A model generated the notes under the pieces. That model did no database searches. It worked only from the letters and a program-made list of their open reading frames with translations, and had not been told where the DNA came from. From assembly GCA_029964075.1 (NCBI GenBank), contig CM057149.1, forward strand, positions 19,358,197 through 19,422,196: a stretch of DNA of 64,000 nt, in the 5' to 3' direction. The translations under genes were made by a program, and so were the position numbers. Numbering within the stretch: the stretch's first letter is position 1; each line of letters starts with the position of its first letter. This DNA comes from Patiria pectinifera. Lineage: Eukaryota > Echinodermata > Asteroidea > Valvatida > Asterinidae. Positions 33,201 to 48,200 of this stretch are shown here, one piece after another.

Positions 33201-36200
33201 ACAACTCTGCTGAGCGAAGCCTTATTTGTAAAATAAAGTAGTACATCACTGCACCCCGGGACGTGAGTGATTTGTGATTGTGAGCACTTACTTGCTGTAC
33301 AGATATGTGACCAGAGTGATTATCAGAGCCACCACAGATACGGCACAGCCAATCTTGCTTATGACATCCAAAAAGACGCTGTCCTGTTGCCCATGAATGT
33401 CCTAGAAGAAAAGAATAAAGAGGAATGCCATTTCAGCTTGAGTAAAGTCAGCTTGGGCCAATATCAAACTGAACCGGGGCCCAATTTCATGGCGCTGCGG
33501 GAGCCGAGCTAGCTGCTTAAAGCAAAAATATGGCTTAAGCACAAAAAAACCTTGCTTAATATAATCCAGGCTACCAAACTCCATGCGATGTATATTGCTT
33601 GTGACTGGTATTTAGCTGTTGTTTTAATACTTAGCATAACAATCGCATGGAGTTTGGGCTGGTAAACTGATTATATTAATCAGAGTTTTTGTGCTTAAAG
33701 ATATATTCCATCATTTGTAATTTGTGCATTTTGTTTGTTTGAAGCAACAAAAGTGTTCAAAATCTAATGAAGGATACTGAAAAACTAACCTGACGAAGTT
33801 TCAGCTCAGCTTCAGCTGTATATTCCGAGAAAAACAGCATTCTAGGATCTCAATTTCAAATCAAAAGTTGCTGAATCATGTTTTGAATTGTTTTGAATTG
33901 CAGCTATACGCGATGTCGCGCACTGATCCGACGAATTATAGCAACCGAGGGTGCGTGTGCATCGTGCCAATGCTTGCGCGCGCTTCGCCAAATAACAAAA
34001 TGAACTACTAATTTAAATTTTCCTACGGTGCATCTTAAGACGCACCGTTGGAAAGGCCTTCTTTCGTTGATTACTTCAAAATGACAGCTTGCCAGAAAGA
34101 ATAATTTCACAGGGAGTTTAGTTCCCTTACTATCTTTCAACCAAGTATGTTTTTCAACAATAATTACGCCAGTTACTTTTCGGATGGCTGCAAATGATGG
34201 ACTATAGCTTTACGCAAATTTTGTGCTAAAGCAGCTTTATGAAATTGGCCCCAGTTTGCAGAAAGGATGTGCTTACTGTAGCAGAAAAATGTGCTAACCT
34301 TAAGCACTATTTCATGGTGTGGATGTGCTTACGGTTGCTCGCACATGGCGATTCATATTGTTTATCACTGAATTGATTTAAGAAATTTATTCCCGCCGAG
34401 CTTTTTGCTGTGCGCCAAAAACATGTAATCAAGAGCCCACCCACGAACAAGTGGTCAAATGGTGTCCAACTAGTGTCAAATGGTGTCCATCTGCACTAAA
34501 CTGCGTCCCCCCCCCCAGATGTCATATGATGTCCAGCCTCAATCCAATTTGGAATTATTCGGCAGTCAGTAGCCAGGGAAACAGTTTGTTGACTATGTTG
34601 GTGTCCATAATGATCTCTCTTCAATTTTCCAGTCACCCCAACCCTCCCTGATTCAAATTATTCTGGCAAGGCCCGTGTTTCTATTCTTACCACAATAACA
34701 GCAAAGCTGGTTAGGTGGTCACACAGACATCGGATGATGCCATTGGCCACAGATTCGTTCCTGCACCCCTCGGTGGACCAATCGCCGTAACCGTCATTCA
34801 GAGTGAGATCCCAGAACACGCACTCCACACTGCTGACTGTCTCATTTCCACCGGTCGCCTGAAAACATTAAAGGGCATTAAGGCCTGAAATCCCCACAAA
34901 TTTCATGTTTTGGATTGTTTACTTACACTTTTTAAAAGGTCTAGTTGAAAGGAAACAAACTACTGACTTACCGTTCCCGAAAAAATGAGTAAATAACTCG
35001 ACTCAAGTAACTGCGAGCAAATGACTCGACTCGACTCGAGTCTCTCATCAGAAGACTCGACTCAATTCGAGCAAAGGCTAATAAGACTTGAGTCCAAAAA
35101 TGAAAGCAAAACTTTGTGAAAATTTTTTTTGCAATGACTTACAGTGCAAAATTTATGTTCACGTCACTTTGCGAATACAGTACGGAAACTTCTTTAAAAT
35201 GACTTGACTCGACTTGAGTCACAAACAAACCGTGAATTGTTACAACTCTGCAGGGTTCCTTATGGGGTAGAAAACACAATGGAACAATAGACCCCATAAG
35301 GATGTCTTTAGAAATCAATCTGCCCCATAACGGAAACCCTAAATGGAGTTTCAGATTTCAATAGGAACAAAGGAAAACAAAAGAAGGGAAACAAAGGTCT
35401 TCCCCATAAGTGTGTAAGTCTGTGTTAACAGAAGTGAGGTCAACATTTTTTATTTTAAAATAGTCACAAATTTTGCAATATTTTCACAATACTGTAAATT
35501 ATAATGTCTTCTATTCTTTCAAAATACTCCTTTATTGCCCTCAATAGGATGGAGCCCAGTCAGGACACAAAATAAATGCAAAAAATATATAGGACGTTAC
35601 ACACGTTATGGTTAAAGAAAAAAACATGGTGCCTAGATGTGCTGTATTCTCATAAAATCTCGCAGGTTTTTGAGGTCAACTTGTATGCTCTATTCAACTA
35701 TTAGAGTTAACTTACATTGAGCAGACTGAACACGTTTGTGACGGGCATGCGCAGGTTGTTGATTTTTACGCCCTCCACAGTTGCAGCAATGACGCGGCTA
35801 CCTACAGCTCGCCTCACTCCGTCATTGGGCCTCGTCGCTTCGTTCAACGTGGGAGAACGAAACAGCCTGCTGTTCTGATACAGGAAGAAACTTATCGGAA
35901 CTTGGTCACTGTCGCCTGGTTTGGAAGACAGAAAAAATGAAAAAAAGTAAAGTTGTAATTAAGGCAACTTTCACATTTACTTCACAGACTTTGATAAAAA
36001 ATAACAAAGCTTCCACCTTCCAACTTTTGAGGCAGGACTCATCAAACAAAATCATTCCTGTTTCCCTGCCACGTTTTATACACATGCGAATTGATGAAGT
36101 GTTAGTCTTCTTGAATTTAATTCACAGTCGGTTTTTCAAGGGTTGGTACTTTTGAGGCAAGGTTCACCAGCGCTTATGGATTATGGCAGCTTTTGAGTTC

Positions 36201-39200
36201 AATAATCCAATAACCCTCCTGCTGTCTGAACAGTCACAAACAGTCAAACAAAATCATTCCTGTTCCCCTGCCATGCCTTCAAACATGTTATACACATAAT
36301 TAATCACCAACAGTCAGATCACATTACTCATTAAAAATGTGACTAGTCAAATTCCAGAGTATAACTGGTAAGTACAGCTGGCTTATCAGTTTCCTAGAGT
36401 CCAAGCATACGTGTATCAAGCATAAGTGTATCAAGTAAACGGTCACAGCTGGTCAATCCTGCTTTGTGTAAAACAGGGAGCCCTTAATAAGGGAATAAAT
36501 GTGTGCTCCGGAGGTTTTTATCACTCTGTTTAAGACCACTTAGAGTCTGGGTGCTGATAATTATCCGAGCCGGAGGCGAGGGTAATTATCAGCACCCAGG
36601 CTCTATTATTCACATTCATAAATACCTTTTCGGTAAAAGAAAATCATATAACTCGTTCAAAACATCCGATTTTGTTCAACAAATTCACTTTATGTTTTTT
36701 GAAATATCCCTCTTTCCCGCAGAACGTACCTGGTGCGTTGCGTTTTGAATTTAGAACTATAAAATTCTGACTCCCTGGTAGTGTTGCGCATGCCTAAGTG
36801 AGGATTGTGAACGTTCAACCAATGAAACGATAAGAGGCACTGGATTTTTAGGAGTCCACATTTTATTGTGACACTGGAAAAGTGTTTAAGACCAACTAGC
36901 CATGTCTTTATCATCCGTTTAAGACCGGCCACGTGACAGGCTCTCGACCAATAGGAATGCGTAAACTGTCTTAGGTATTTATGAATCGTTAATAACAGTA
37001 GCTTGCACTGATTGAGTTTAACTACTGGAATGGCTTTGTCCCTACATACATGGACTGCATATACTGTAGAAGCATGGTTGGCACATCTGATATTGTGTGG
37101 TCTGACATAATAATAATAACGGCAATTTATAACGCGCCGGTATCCGCCATAAATGACGCCCGTGGCGCAATACAAAATTTGATCAAATCAGAAATAACAA
37201 AACAATTAAATTTAACTAAACAAGAATATTCTGAGTGATCTGAAACAAATGGGTCTTCAGGGCCACTTTAAATTCAGAAAGCGATGAGATATTGCGAATG
37301 GCGAGGGGTAGTTTGTTCCAAAGATGAGGACCCGCGTAAGAAAATGTTCGATCACCCCAAGATTTGTGAGTGTGAGGGACAACCAGCAAAGAAGCATCAG
37401 AAGATCTCAATTGCCTGGATGGATTATATGGAGTTAATAGGTCTATGTTGTATTCAGGACCTGAATCATGCAGGCAATGAAAAACAAGCAGTAACAGTTT
37501 GTACTGAATCCCGTGAGCAACAGGGAGCCAATGCAGAGACTGCATTTTGATACAAAATTTGATCTTCACTTATTGGTGTTCATCAGGCCCTGATTACTGG
37601 CAAAGGTAAAAATATAAAAATTATTATCACTTCTCTTTTATCTTCTGTATCCACTTGTCCAAATAATGTATTTCCTATTTTGTCACCATTTCAAAAAAAT
37701 ACAGGATCTTTTTCAAAACCAGTATCTAAAGCAATTTTGGAATTTTGAATATTCTTACATTTTATGATGTCCTCTACATAGTCCGCCAAATTTCAAGACA
37801 CTACATTGCACCACTTACTGATTAGAATAATTACAAAAAGTGGAAGATATGCGGACAACTCAATTTTTTGCTGCGTGGGTATATTTGTCACTTTATCAAA
37901 ACAGTCACGATTTTGGGTGGTTTTTTTTACCTTCTGATATACGTTCGAGAATTTCAGCTGGAAGGAAAATCGAGGCTTCTGTTTCCAATTGCAGGTCCTC
38001 TTCGGTGAACACAGATATCTGATTGTTGGTTAGATCGTCCGTTCCCGAGTCGTTGAGGGAAGACGCAAAGCCCAGGCCATTGGACAGGGCTCGACGGGGA
38101 AGGGAGAGGGCCTGGACGGCAACGCTGCTCTGTACCTCGGTGAAGTTACCGGCCCCGCTGTTATGCAACGCTGTGACGAAGGACTCCAGGGCCAGCACGA
38201 TGCGAGACGGAGAGTTGTCACGGCTTGCCTCATCCAAGGTGGTTTCGTTGTCAATTTGGAGGACGTTGTTGACTGTCCTGACAATTTGCACGGCAACCTA
38301 CCGCACAAAGATACCCAGAATTTGGATTATTGGTTCAAAGCGGGAGACTGGCTGTGGCAGTAGCGAAGCAGCTTTCCTGTGAGCATCCACCATAAAACGA
38401 GGATGCAGTTGAACTCAAAGAACTATTATAATACCCATTATTTTTACAATTATTGCGAAGGTCTGATCACAACGCTAAGTTAGTTGTTAAGACACTTTTG
38501 AGCTTTATGAAATTCCCTCAGTCGGAGAATTTCAAAATGTTCCTCTCATCACAACCTCAATATTGAGCCTGACTGCTCTACAACAACAAGTATCTACCTT
38601 TCCTTTACTGGCAAATGCCATTATTTGTTTTCTCAAATGAGAGCATAGTATTGCCATGATTGAAGTTGTCAGTAAAAAAGGTAGCAACGTTCTTCTGCAG
38701 CATACCTTGGCATGAGAAGGAAAACCATCACAAGCGTACCCAGGTGGGACCTGAACCCAAACCTTTCTTGCACGTGTTTTACCACTGGACCACCAACTTG
38801 CAAGAGTCATCAGCTGCACTTTTCCCAGAAATATTGTTATAAATGTTTCAAATATACAAAAAATTCCCAAAAAAATACAACAAATGGGTGTGCGTTTTTT
38901 TTGTTTTTTTTGTTTTTTTTTTAGATTTTCAGATTTATTAGTAGTAGTAATCTTTGATGTGTCTACCACACATGTTATAAAGAAAAATTGTTGCCTGCGC
39001 TGCACTGGTCCCCATGTGATTCCATGCACATTGCAAATGCGTGGTTGGTACTTTGTCCGCACCATGCCATTCTCTCTCGTTTACCTGCACATCGCTTCCT
39101 CGACAGTCCCCAAAAGCTCCACATTTATTTTAAAAACATTATTGCCAATTACAGGCATGCAACTGGGGAATTTAGAAAAAAAACAAGGAAACACCAAACC

Positions 39201-42200
39201 ATACAAGACAATGTACAGTATTTTCCAATTTGTAATGGCAATTGTGAGAAGTAAAAACCGAGCAAATCAGCGGATCTGAGCAAAAGTTGCATGCCTGTTT
39301 TAAGGTCGTTTTAAGATCGTGTCTTATTTAGTTTAATCGGCCCGTTTGTAGTAAAAATTGCAATTTAGTTTGGAGCTTTTTTATCAGTGTACAAAGTGCA
39401 CAAAGTGCTCCGAAAAGGCAATCATTTGAAGGCAATCATCTGTTGTGGCATCCAAAACTGATAAGCGAGCTACCGGTCCTGACAGCGAAGTTTTTTCGTG
39501 GACGAGTTTGGAGTGATCTTGAGTATCACACATTTCTGGATATTTGGGCTCGACAAGAAATAAAATCAAAATTAAATGGATTGCCTTGAAGGGATCAACC
39601 AGATAATGTTACACTGGGCTCAGTCAAAGAGAAACATCAAAATCCTTGTATCTTTTAAAGGGAAAATCACCTCATGTATTGTGATGCATGTTTACCCAAA
39701 AATGCTTCTCCGGTAACAAAAAAAACCATGTATTTAATAAGGGAATAAATGTGTGCTCCGGAGGTTTTTATCACTCTGTTTAATACCACTTAGAGTCTGG
39801 GTGCTGATAATTACCCGAGCCGGAGGCAAGGGTAATTATCAGCACCCAGACTCTAAGTGGTATTAAACAGAGTGATAAATACCGACCGAGCACACATTTA
39901 TTCCCATTCATAAATACCTTTTCGGTAAAAAAAGATCAAACAATTCGTTCAAAAAAATCCTGATTTTGTTCAACAAGTTCACTTCATGCTTTTTGAAACA
40001 TCCCTCTAGCAAAATAATGGAATGTTCAGCTGGCGAGTAAGATGTAAACAACCCTTTTATGGAGATTGACGCGCGCGTAGCATGTTCTGCGCGACATGGA
40101 CGCGATGTCGCGCAGAACGCACCTGGGGCGTTGCGTTTTGAATTTAGAACTATAAAATTCTGACTCGCTGGTAGTGTTGCGCATGCCTACGTAGGTGAGG
40201 ACTGTGAACGTTCAACCAATAAAATGGTAAGAGGCACTTGATTTTTAGGAGTCCACATTTAATGTGACACTGGAAAAGTGTTTAAGACCAGCTAGCCATG
40301 TCTTTATCATCCGTTTAAGACAGGCCATGTGACGGGCTCTCGACCAAGAGGTATTTATGAATGAACATTCATAAATACCTAATACAGTTTAGCCATTCCT
40401 ATTGGTGTAGAGCCCGTCACGTGGCCGGTCTTAAACGAATGATAAAGACATGGCTAGCTGGTCTTAAACACTTTTCCAGTGTCACATAAAATTTGGACTC
40501 CCATGAAATCCGGTGTCTTTAAATGTCATCGTTGAACGTTCATGTTCCTCACGTATGCATGCGCAATACTACCAGTGAATCAGTATTTCATAGTCCGAAA
40601 TTCACACAACACCAGCCCAGGTGCGTTTTGCGCAACATCGCGCAGTGCGTGCGACGTTCACGCCAATCTCCTTATAAGGTAAGGAGTTGTAGAGGGACAT
40701 TCCATATTATAGTAAGAGGGGTGTTTCATAAAACCTGAGGTAAAATTGTTGAACAAAATGGTTGGCAACGTCTAGTTTTTGACTTGCTTGGATTTTTGGA
40801 CCGAAATGATGTTATAACACCTCCCAAACACACATTTATTTTCTTATTCGAATACTGCAATAATTGAATTATGCGAATTGAATCAGTCTTACCTCAGGGG
40901 AAGTGTTGTTGGCAACTGCCAGTTTTTCCAGAATTTCTGCGACAGACGTTACTGCCGCGGGACTGATGGCGCTGGCGTTGGACGTCAGAAATGCCATCTC
41001 TCTGGCTACTTCCTCAGCATTCTCAGAAGTCACTGTCATCTGTGGGGTTCAATGGGCAAATTGATGAATTTTAGGGATTTTTCTATCCAATTCCAGTCAA
41101 GTAAGCGTAGAGTTTTTAAAGTTGCTATCTGTGATGTTTGGAGTTCCACTCCCAAAGTTATATAGATTTTGTCTTTAAATTGCTATTTTTTTCATTTTCG
41201 AATGAGACATCGGACAAAAAAACATCTGCCCAGTAATGGAATATTTATTGCATACATTTTATTTTTTTGTGGCACGACAATAATTCAGGCCTTTCCTTTT
41301 ATGGCACAAAAGCAGGGTTCAACCTTAACTTTTTTTCCTATAGCCAGGTAGGCTACTGAAATAGACTCTTAACTAACCCGCGGGCATTTTTACTAGCCCA
41401 CGTTTTTCTTTTATAGAGTGTCTCATAGTCAACAATGTGTATACATGTAAAAACGTGTATCCTGTGGCAAAATTGTCAGCATTTAATTAATAATTAACAG
41501 TTAATAAAATTAGACACAAATGGATACACCTTTACTTTCTGAATTTCATTATTTATTTCTTCCTGTCCTTCCATCTAAGCCGTATCCCAATAATTTTTGA
41601 CTCGCCAGCCGGGCTACTTAAGGGATAGTTCGACTAGCCCGCCGCTGTTTTGACTAGTATTTGGCTAGCGGGCTACCGCTAAAGTCAAACCCTGACAAAA
41701 GCAACATAAAATAAAAGTGTATTGTCAGCGGTTGAAAAAACATCTAATATAGGTAAAAAGGAACTTTTTCCATTTTAATAACATTTACGAATTTGTTCAA
41801 ACCTCAAATATATTTTGAAGAGCACAGCTCTGAATCCTCCGATTTGAATATGATCGTAGACTCATCTGAGGGAGTTAGGATGAAGGAGTGTTTCTAGTGT
41901 TAATGAGTGTTGCTCTAAACTGTGCCACTGAAACGCACGTACTAAGAATCAGCCATTTAAGGAGATTTAGAAGTAAGAGGACTGCTTACTTTTGCAAGCT
42001 CATCAAGGTTTTCTGTGACGTCTCCCGCAAAGCAATTGAGAATGACCGGCTGTTTCCACTGCGGTTGAGATGTGAAGTCACCGACGCAGTCTCTGGTGGC
42101 ACGGGGCTTTCCCGCTAAAGAAAATCAGAAAATGAAAACAATTTCAGTACATTTTACACCAAAAAATTCTTCGGAGCATAGTTTTTGTTCCACTGGCCGT

Positions 42201-45200
42201 AAGTTATCAAAACGAAGATTCCCACAGTCCTTCCAACAATTAAAGTGCCTAAATTTTTTTAAATTTAATATCAGAGCTAAAATGCAGTTTTGAAATATTT
42301 TTAATAACTAATATGAGAAAGTACACAGCCTTACTTGTTCATACTTTTTACATTTAGTTTCAGGAGTTGGTCTTTCACAGATGGTTGTAGGTTACCCATC
42401 AAGCAAGATTCAAGTAAACCTTACTGACAAGTGACAATCAAGGAGGTTTAAGTAGCTACCTCGGGTTGTGAACTGGGGACAGAGGTTCAGCGATTGCGCC
42501 GTCTGTCCAAGTCTGGTTTGTGGGAACGTCAGATTTCCTTCAAGGTAAACCTCTTGCAGGCAAGACACTGCAAGAACAACAGAACCAGATGTATAAAATA
42601 CAAGTTTATTTACTCTAGAGATGTCATTAATACTGATGTTCAAGAATGAAGCCTGCGTGTTCCCAACTAAATCATTTCCGTGTGAAGAATCTACATTTGA
42701 TGGGTATTAGCTAATGTCCAAATTCACAATTTTGTTGACGTTTAAACCCACCTAAATTGACAACATTGATGCTCTCAGATTCCACCATGAGCTCAGATGT
42801 TTGAAGTGTTTCTTGAATCGCTGCTGTCAACTGTTCCTGGAGTGCCAAATCTCCAAAAGTGCAGGGTCCCCCACAATTCCCTCCCAATCGGCGAAAGAAA
42901 ACCAGAACGTCAGCGATGATGCTGCCACGTCTGAACGCAAGGATTTCAGATTCAATGTTATATTCCATGGCCAGTTCCGGGTTCAGGTTTCTCATAACAG
43001 GAATTGCAACCTGTGAAGAAGGGGGGAAAAACAGAACAGAGGGTACAGAAGGTGAATGTAAAGATAGGGGGTACCAAAATGCGTTGTTCAGAAATGTAAA
43101 CATATGAATCATTAGACTTTAATACAGCTACTCTCCAGTACTATTTTCAAGCAAGAAACTTAAAAAAAAAAACCTCTAAGCATTTTCGTACTTCTAATTT
43201 AATATCAAAATGTGTATTCCATGATGAATCTATCAGTTCTCATCTGCCTTGCTCATATCCCTTCTCTATGAATACATGTATGTCCAACAAACTATACTGT
43301 AACATGCAAATCTGCACAAGTTTGGCTTGTGCGGTATTAGAAATTGAGAGTCCACCTAATTAAACCGTCACAAAAATATAGCGGTATTCGGTATTATCAA
43401 ATACTTTTCTGTGTGGACTATTTGCCATCAAAATACAGTAAGACAAGAGGGAAAATGCAAATAGGCAGGACGGGCAGAACTTCAGATGCCCAGGTAGGCC
43501 TGCTGGATGACTATATGGGCTCCGTGCACATGCAAGTACCCCTTTCAATGGCCAGAAAAGGAGAGTTGGGTGAGACCTAGACTGGTTCCCGGTCCATCCA
43601 CTGCCTATTTCGAATGATCCAAGGTTATTGAGGGCAGGGATTAGTCTGGGAGACCATCACCAGTGGCGTAGCACGGTCATTTTGATTGGGAGGGGCTACA
43701 TTTTTGGAAAAGGGCACTTCCACATCCGTCGTAAAATGTAAACCCATTTTTTCCCCCGGACTCTTTGCCTCCGTAAAAAAAAAAAGGGGGGGGGGAGGGG
43801 GGCAGGTACCAACTGCCCAAAAGAGGTGGTTTTCTTGACAGAACACCTCATCACATGTTTGTAGGACCTATTCTCTAATGCCTTTCTTTAATTATAAAAT
43901 TCACAAATTTCGCTGAAGTGATTCGCTAGAAAAATATGCCACCCATGAGAAACGTACATTTTGACCCAGTTCCGATCGGAGGTTCCCAAAGTCAGCGCTG
44001 TCTGTTACTGCCAAATCCTCCGTGTAGGTGCGGTTGAGTAGCTTCATTGTCACCTTGAAAGTTGTTACTTCTGCAGCATGGGTAGATTAATATTGGAAAG
44101 TATAAATGCATTTTATTTCAAGTGAAGTAAAGACTATGCCCTTTGAAACAACATTGCAGAATGGGAAGTCCTCTGTAGCATTATCTATAAGTGTTAAAGG
44201 GAAAATACAACATTTGCAAACATAAAAAAACGAAATGATCAAATTATCACGAAATACCTTACTGAATTGTTAGGGACTGACAGTCTAAAGCATCCTTTGA
44301 AATCATGGCTCCTGGTGTGCTGACATTTTCAAGAAAACCTGTATTTTTCCAATGCTGGTCGGTCGACCAGCGTTGGAGAAAACTGGCTTTTTTCACAAAT
44401 TGTTCTTAATTTTTCATATTTAGTTATTTTGACTTTTCTTTGCAATTGATTTACACACCTCAGAAGGGATACAAGCCTGCTAGACTGATTCCCTGACCTT
44501 ACTCTTCCCCAAAGTATTAATTGCTCTGTTTCATCTTAAGTGGGGTCAGGGAACCAGACTACAATAACATGATAGGTTTTCTTGGTTTATCCAGCATATA
44601 CAAGCCCAAAACGTGAAACAAGTCAGTTTACCAATATTTTGTATAACATATTAATCCTCCAAATCCATTTATTTCTGAAAATTGAAGCAAAAACAAATGC
44701 TGTACATTCCCTTTAAGTACAGTGAGCTAACATATTCCGACAGCTGCATGGCAATCTTGGCAAACCTACTCGAAATTATTTCAACTTGAAGAAGTTGAGA
44801 TTTTTTTTCTTCGAATAAACTAATTTTTTTATTTACATTTTGTTAGCTCCGCACAAAGCAGTGGCGCACCCAAGGGGGGGGGGCCTTGTTTTCAGTCCCA
44901 CGATTTGATCTTGGTGATATGTATGTGACCTATTTTCGAGTAGTGTAATAGGGGTGTAAGTGGCGCCACCATTTTGGCAACATTTTTTAAAAATTTGTTG
45001 AGCCATCCCCCCAGCCAAATCCTGGGCGCACCACTGGCACTAAGATTATGCCATTTTGTTCGGTTTGGTATCCAATGCAATATTTGTAAAGTAAGGACTC
45101 TCACCCCCATAACCAAGTGGTCCATAACTATCAGAAATGTCTGCCTGAACAGTTTATTTCCCCAGTGAAGTTTGAATCAAGAAATAAAAGAACATAACAA

Positions 45201-48200
45201 GATAAAAAAAAAGGTACTGTTTTTTAAATATATATTTTGACCTGTTATAGTCAACGTTGCCGGTTCCGTCCGCACTTTCTGGTTCTCGTAAGGTTTGCCC
45301 GGGATGCCCTCACAGACGTACACGCCTTGGTCTTGGTATGCTCTGACACGCTGAAACACCAGCTGGTTCCCGGTCCGGATGAAAGTCTCAGAAGGAGCCG
45401 GTGCCGTCTTGTACCACCGATACTCCACGGCATTCTCAATGTAGCAGTCAAAGGTCACTGCAGGTCTCGACCCCTCCCCAAAGTTAAACGGCACATCGGC
45501 TGAAGAGGGAGACACTACAATCTGTGGTTCTATAATACACAGGTGTAAAAGAATATACTGCAGGATGTCAGAAAATCCCAAATGAAAAGTATGGAGGGAA
45601 GTTGAGTGCAACTGCCACCACTTAAGAACACTTAAGAACTTCAAATTCCTCTTTTTTTAACTGAAACTAGATAAAGCCCCCCCAAAAAGTCTCCGGTTTC
45701 TGGTATGGAGCTTGCCCAAAAAGTGGTGCGGCGACGGCTTTTTTTTTTTTTTTGTCCTACCTGTTGTTTTTTGCTTCAAATGTCGGCTGATGACTGCAAA
45801 TGGTGCCCGACTAAACTTAGTGCAAATATTATGGGAGACCAGAGAGGCCGCATAAAGCTTATTCTCGATCATAACCCCATCTAAAAACACGTTAAAATTG
45901 TGCAGCAGCAGGATTCCAGTCAAACCAGTGAGTTTGGCAGTTTTGAGACATCATCTTTCATTGAAAAAAAAACTTTTTCATTTTGCCGACGCGCATGGCT
46001 ACGGCGACGCGCGCGCATACCAGAAACCGGAGACTTTTTTGGGGGGGGGGCCTAACAGAACAAAAATAAAAAGTTTGATACATCAAGCATCAATTTATCA
46101 AAAAAAATGATATAACTTTAGGACAGCAAACATCTATTTGAAATTTTTTTTTTTAATCATGTCAGCATCAATTACTAATGCAGGAAAAGAATACTTTAAA
46201 CGTAACTGAAAGCCAAACAGTTTGGGGGATAAAACAAATTGACGGGTAAAAAAAAATGTTATTTAAAAAATAGAGTTCCTTTAATAAATTTCAGACTTTT
46301 TTGGAAAATAATACTTACATGCAATAGAAATTCCACAAATTATAGTTAAACATTCTAAAGGTAGCGCAGGTTAAAATACATTTGTGGGAAACCTACATGC
46401 ACATTGATAGCTGAGGGTCTGAAAACCTTCATCATAGGAATTAAGCCATATGTGAAAAAGTTCATTTGTCCCCCACCCCCCTTTACTCACTTTGTTGAAA
46501 CAAATGTTGTTAGACTTACCAGCCAGAGAGATATTTCTGCAGATTCTGTAGGCTTCGTGAAGTGACCGCTTACTGCGGGCAGTGTTGCAGCCTGCCTGGT
46601 TGTAGCGCTGCAGTGCGTTTGACCATGGAGCTGTGAGGTCTGCACAGTCCATGCTGCTTGCATCAGAGCAGTTGAGTGCCACCGCCTGTGGCGGTTGACC
46701 AATTCGCTCCTCTCCAATTATCCCAGAAGAGGGTCTCAAATCGGGAACAGCGAAAGAAACATTCCACCCGAAGTTGGAGTTGGCCTGGAGCGGGGGCGTC
46801 AGGTCAAATGTCAGGATGGTCTCAGGATCGTTGGGCACGTACATCAAGTCATACTGCCTTCTGTACTCTTCAATGGTTTGTCTTGGTTGAGATAAAAAGT
46901 AACGGGGACTCATTTCCAGAACAACGGATACGACAATGGGTACAGCGTCCTGCCCGTATCGGTTTACGAGTTGTCCACGCAGCACTGATGAGGAAACTGT
47001 GATCTGGTAAATGAACACTTCTGTTGTCCAACCTGTAAAGGAGTTTAAGTCAAATCCTTCACTGCCCATTCTTTGAGAGAGTGAAAAGCAACCAGCTTCA
47101 TCGGTCGAGAACAGGCGAAGCTCCGTAGATAGACTCTTGCATTCATCGGCTGCAAAAAAACAAAAAACGTTCTTTGTTTTAATTTTTTAATGAGAGGGTG
47201 ACCCCAGTATAAGACTGGCAATTGAAGATGGATCCTAATGATAAAATGTAACTCTTGGTAAAGTTCAAGAGATGAAACCATATTCCTAAATACCTACGAC
47301 AGCTTACCAATTCCTATTGGGCGAGAGCCCTTCAGCTTACAAAAGCCTTTCTGCTTACAGAATTACAGACGATAGTCCTGTGCTCCCCAATTATGGATTT
47401 GACACGTGAGAGGGGTTTTGTTTGTTTTCGCACAGCGCTGGGGATATGATCTGGATCAGGATCTGGAACACAGGCATTTAAATGCATAGACTGCCACTTG
47501 TGTGCATAAAACCGTGATTTTGGAAAAGTATGGGCAAAACATTTGTTTGCAGTTCGTGCAACTGTGCGAGGCACATTCAATGCGGCTAGTGTGCAATTAA
47601 AACCCGTATTGTATGTGCGTTCGTTTTTGTTGAAAAAAAACAAAAGCTGATATGCATATAGCCGTGCAAAAGCTGTACAAAATTTGAGTTTTCCATAGGT
47701 TTGTGCACAAACAAGGGTGTGCCTAGCAGGCATCACTCAATTGGTGCATCGAGTCAGCGCTCTTGTAATTTGATATCGCTCTATGGTTGAACGTTCTGCG
47801 TATTCTGAGACTGCATCTGCGCATTCTTGAAGCCAAAGTAATGTGTAGTGATACATATGAATTGATGCATAAATGCATACTCTCGAGTGGGGGGGGGGAG
47901 GAGGTGCTGATGGCAGATTGATCAAGTCGGAATTGCTAACTTTTTAAAATATATGTATGCACATGCTCTGCACATGTACTCACACGTGTACGTATAATAC
48001 GCGTGCTGTACACAGTGTGTGCGCATTATTATGCGACACTAAATTGGAATGCATGTTTAAGTTAAGGTTGTCTCACTTCTGGAAAGATGTAAACTAACTT
48101 CTTGTGAATTTTTGTTCATTTTGTTTTGTTTTGAGATACCGACTTAAATAAAGCAATTCCAACTTGAGTCGTGTCTAACTGGATAGTGTCTTACCATTAT

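Noticed and set aside
36690..37175. 161-codon minus-strand frame
   Set aside because: Lies across the tail of composite hairpin element copy 1 and the LINE edge; a read-through of repeats.
38532..39065. 177-codon minus-strand frame
   Set aside because: Crosses the SINE head at 38690-38830 and a T-rich tract; low-complexity Lys run.
47332..47736. 134-codon minus-strand frame
   Set aside because: Intronic, no domain, starts in a repeat tail.
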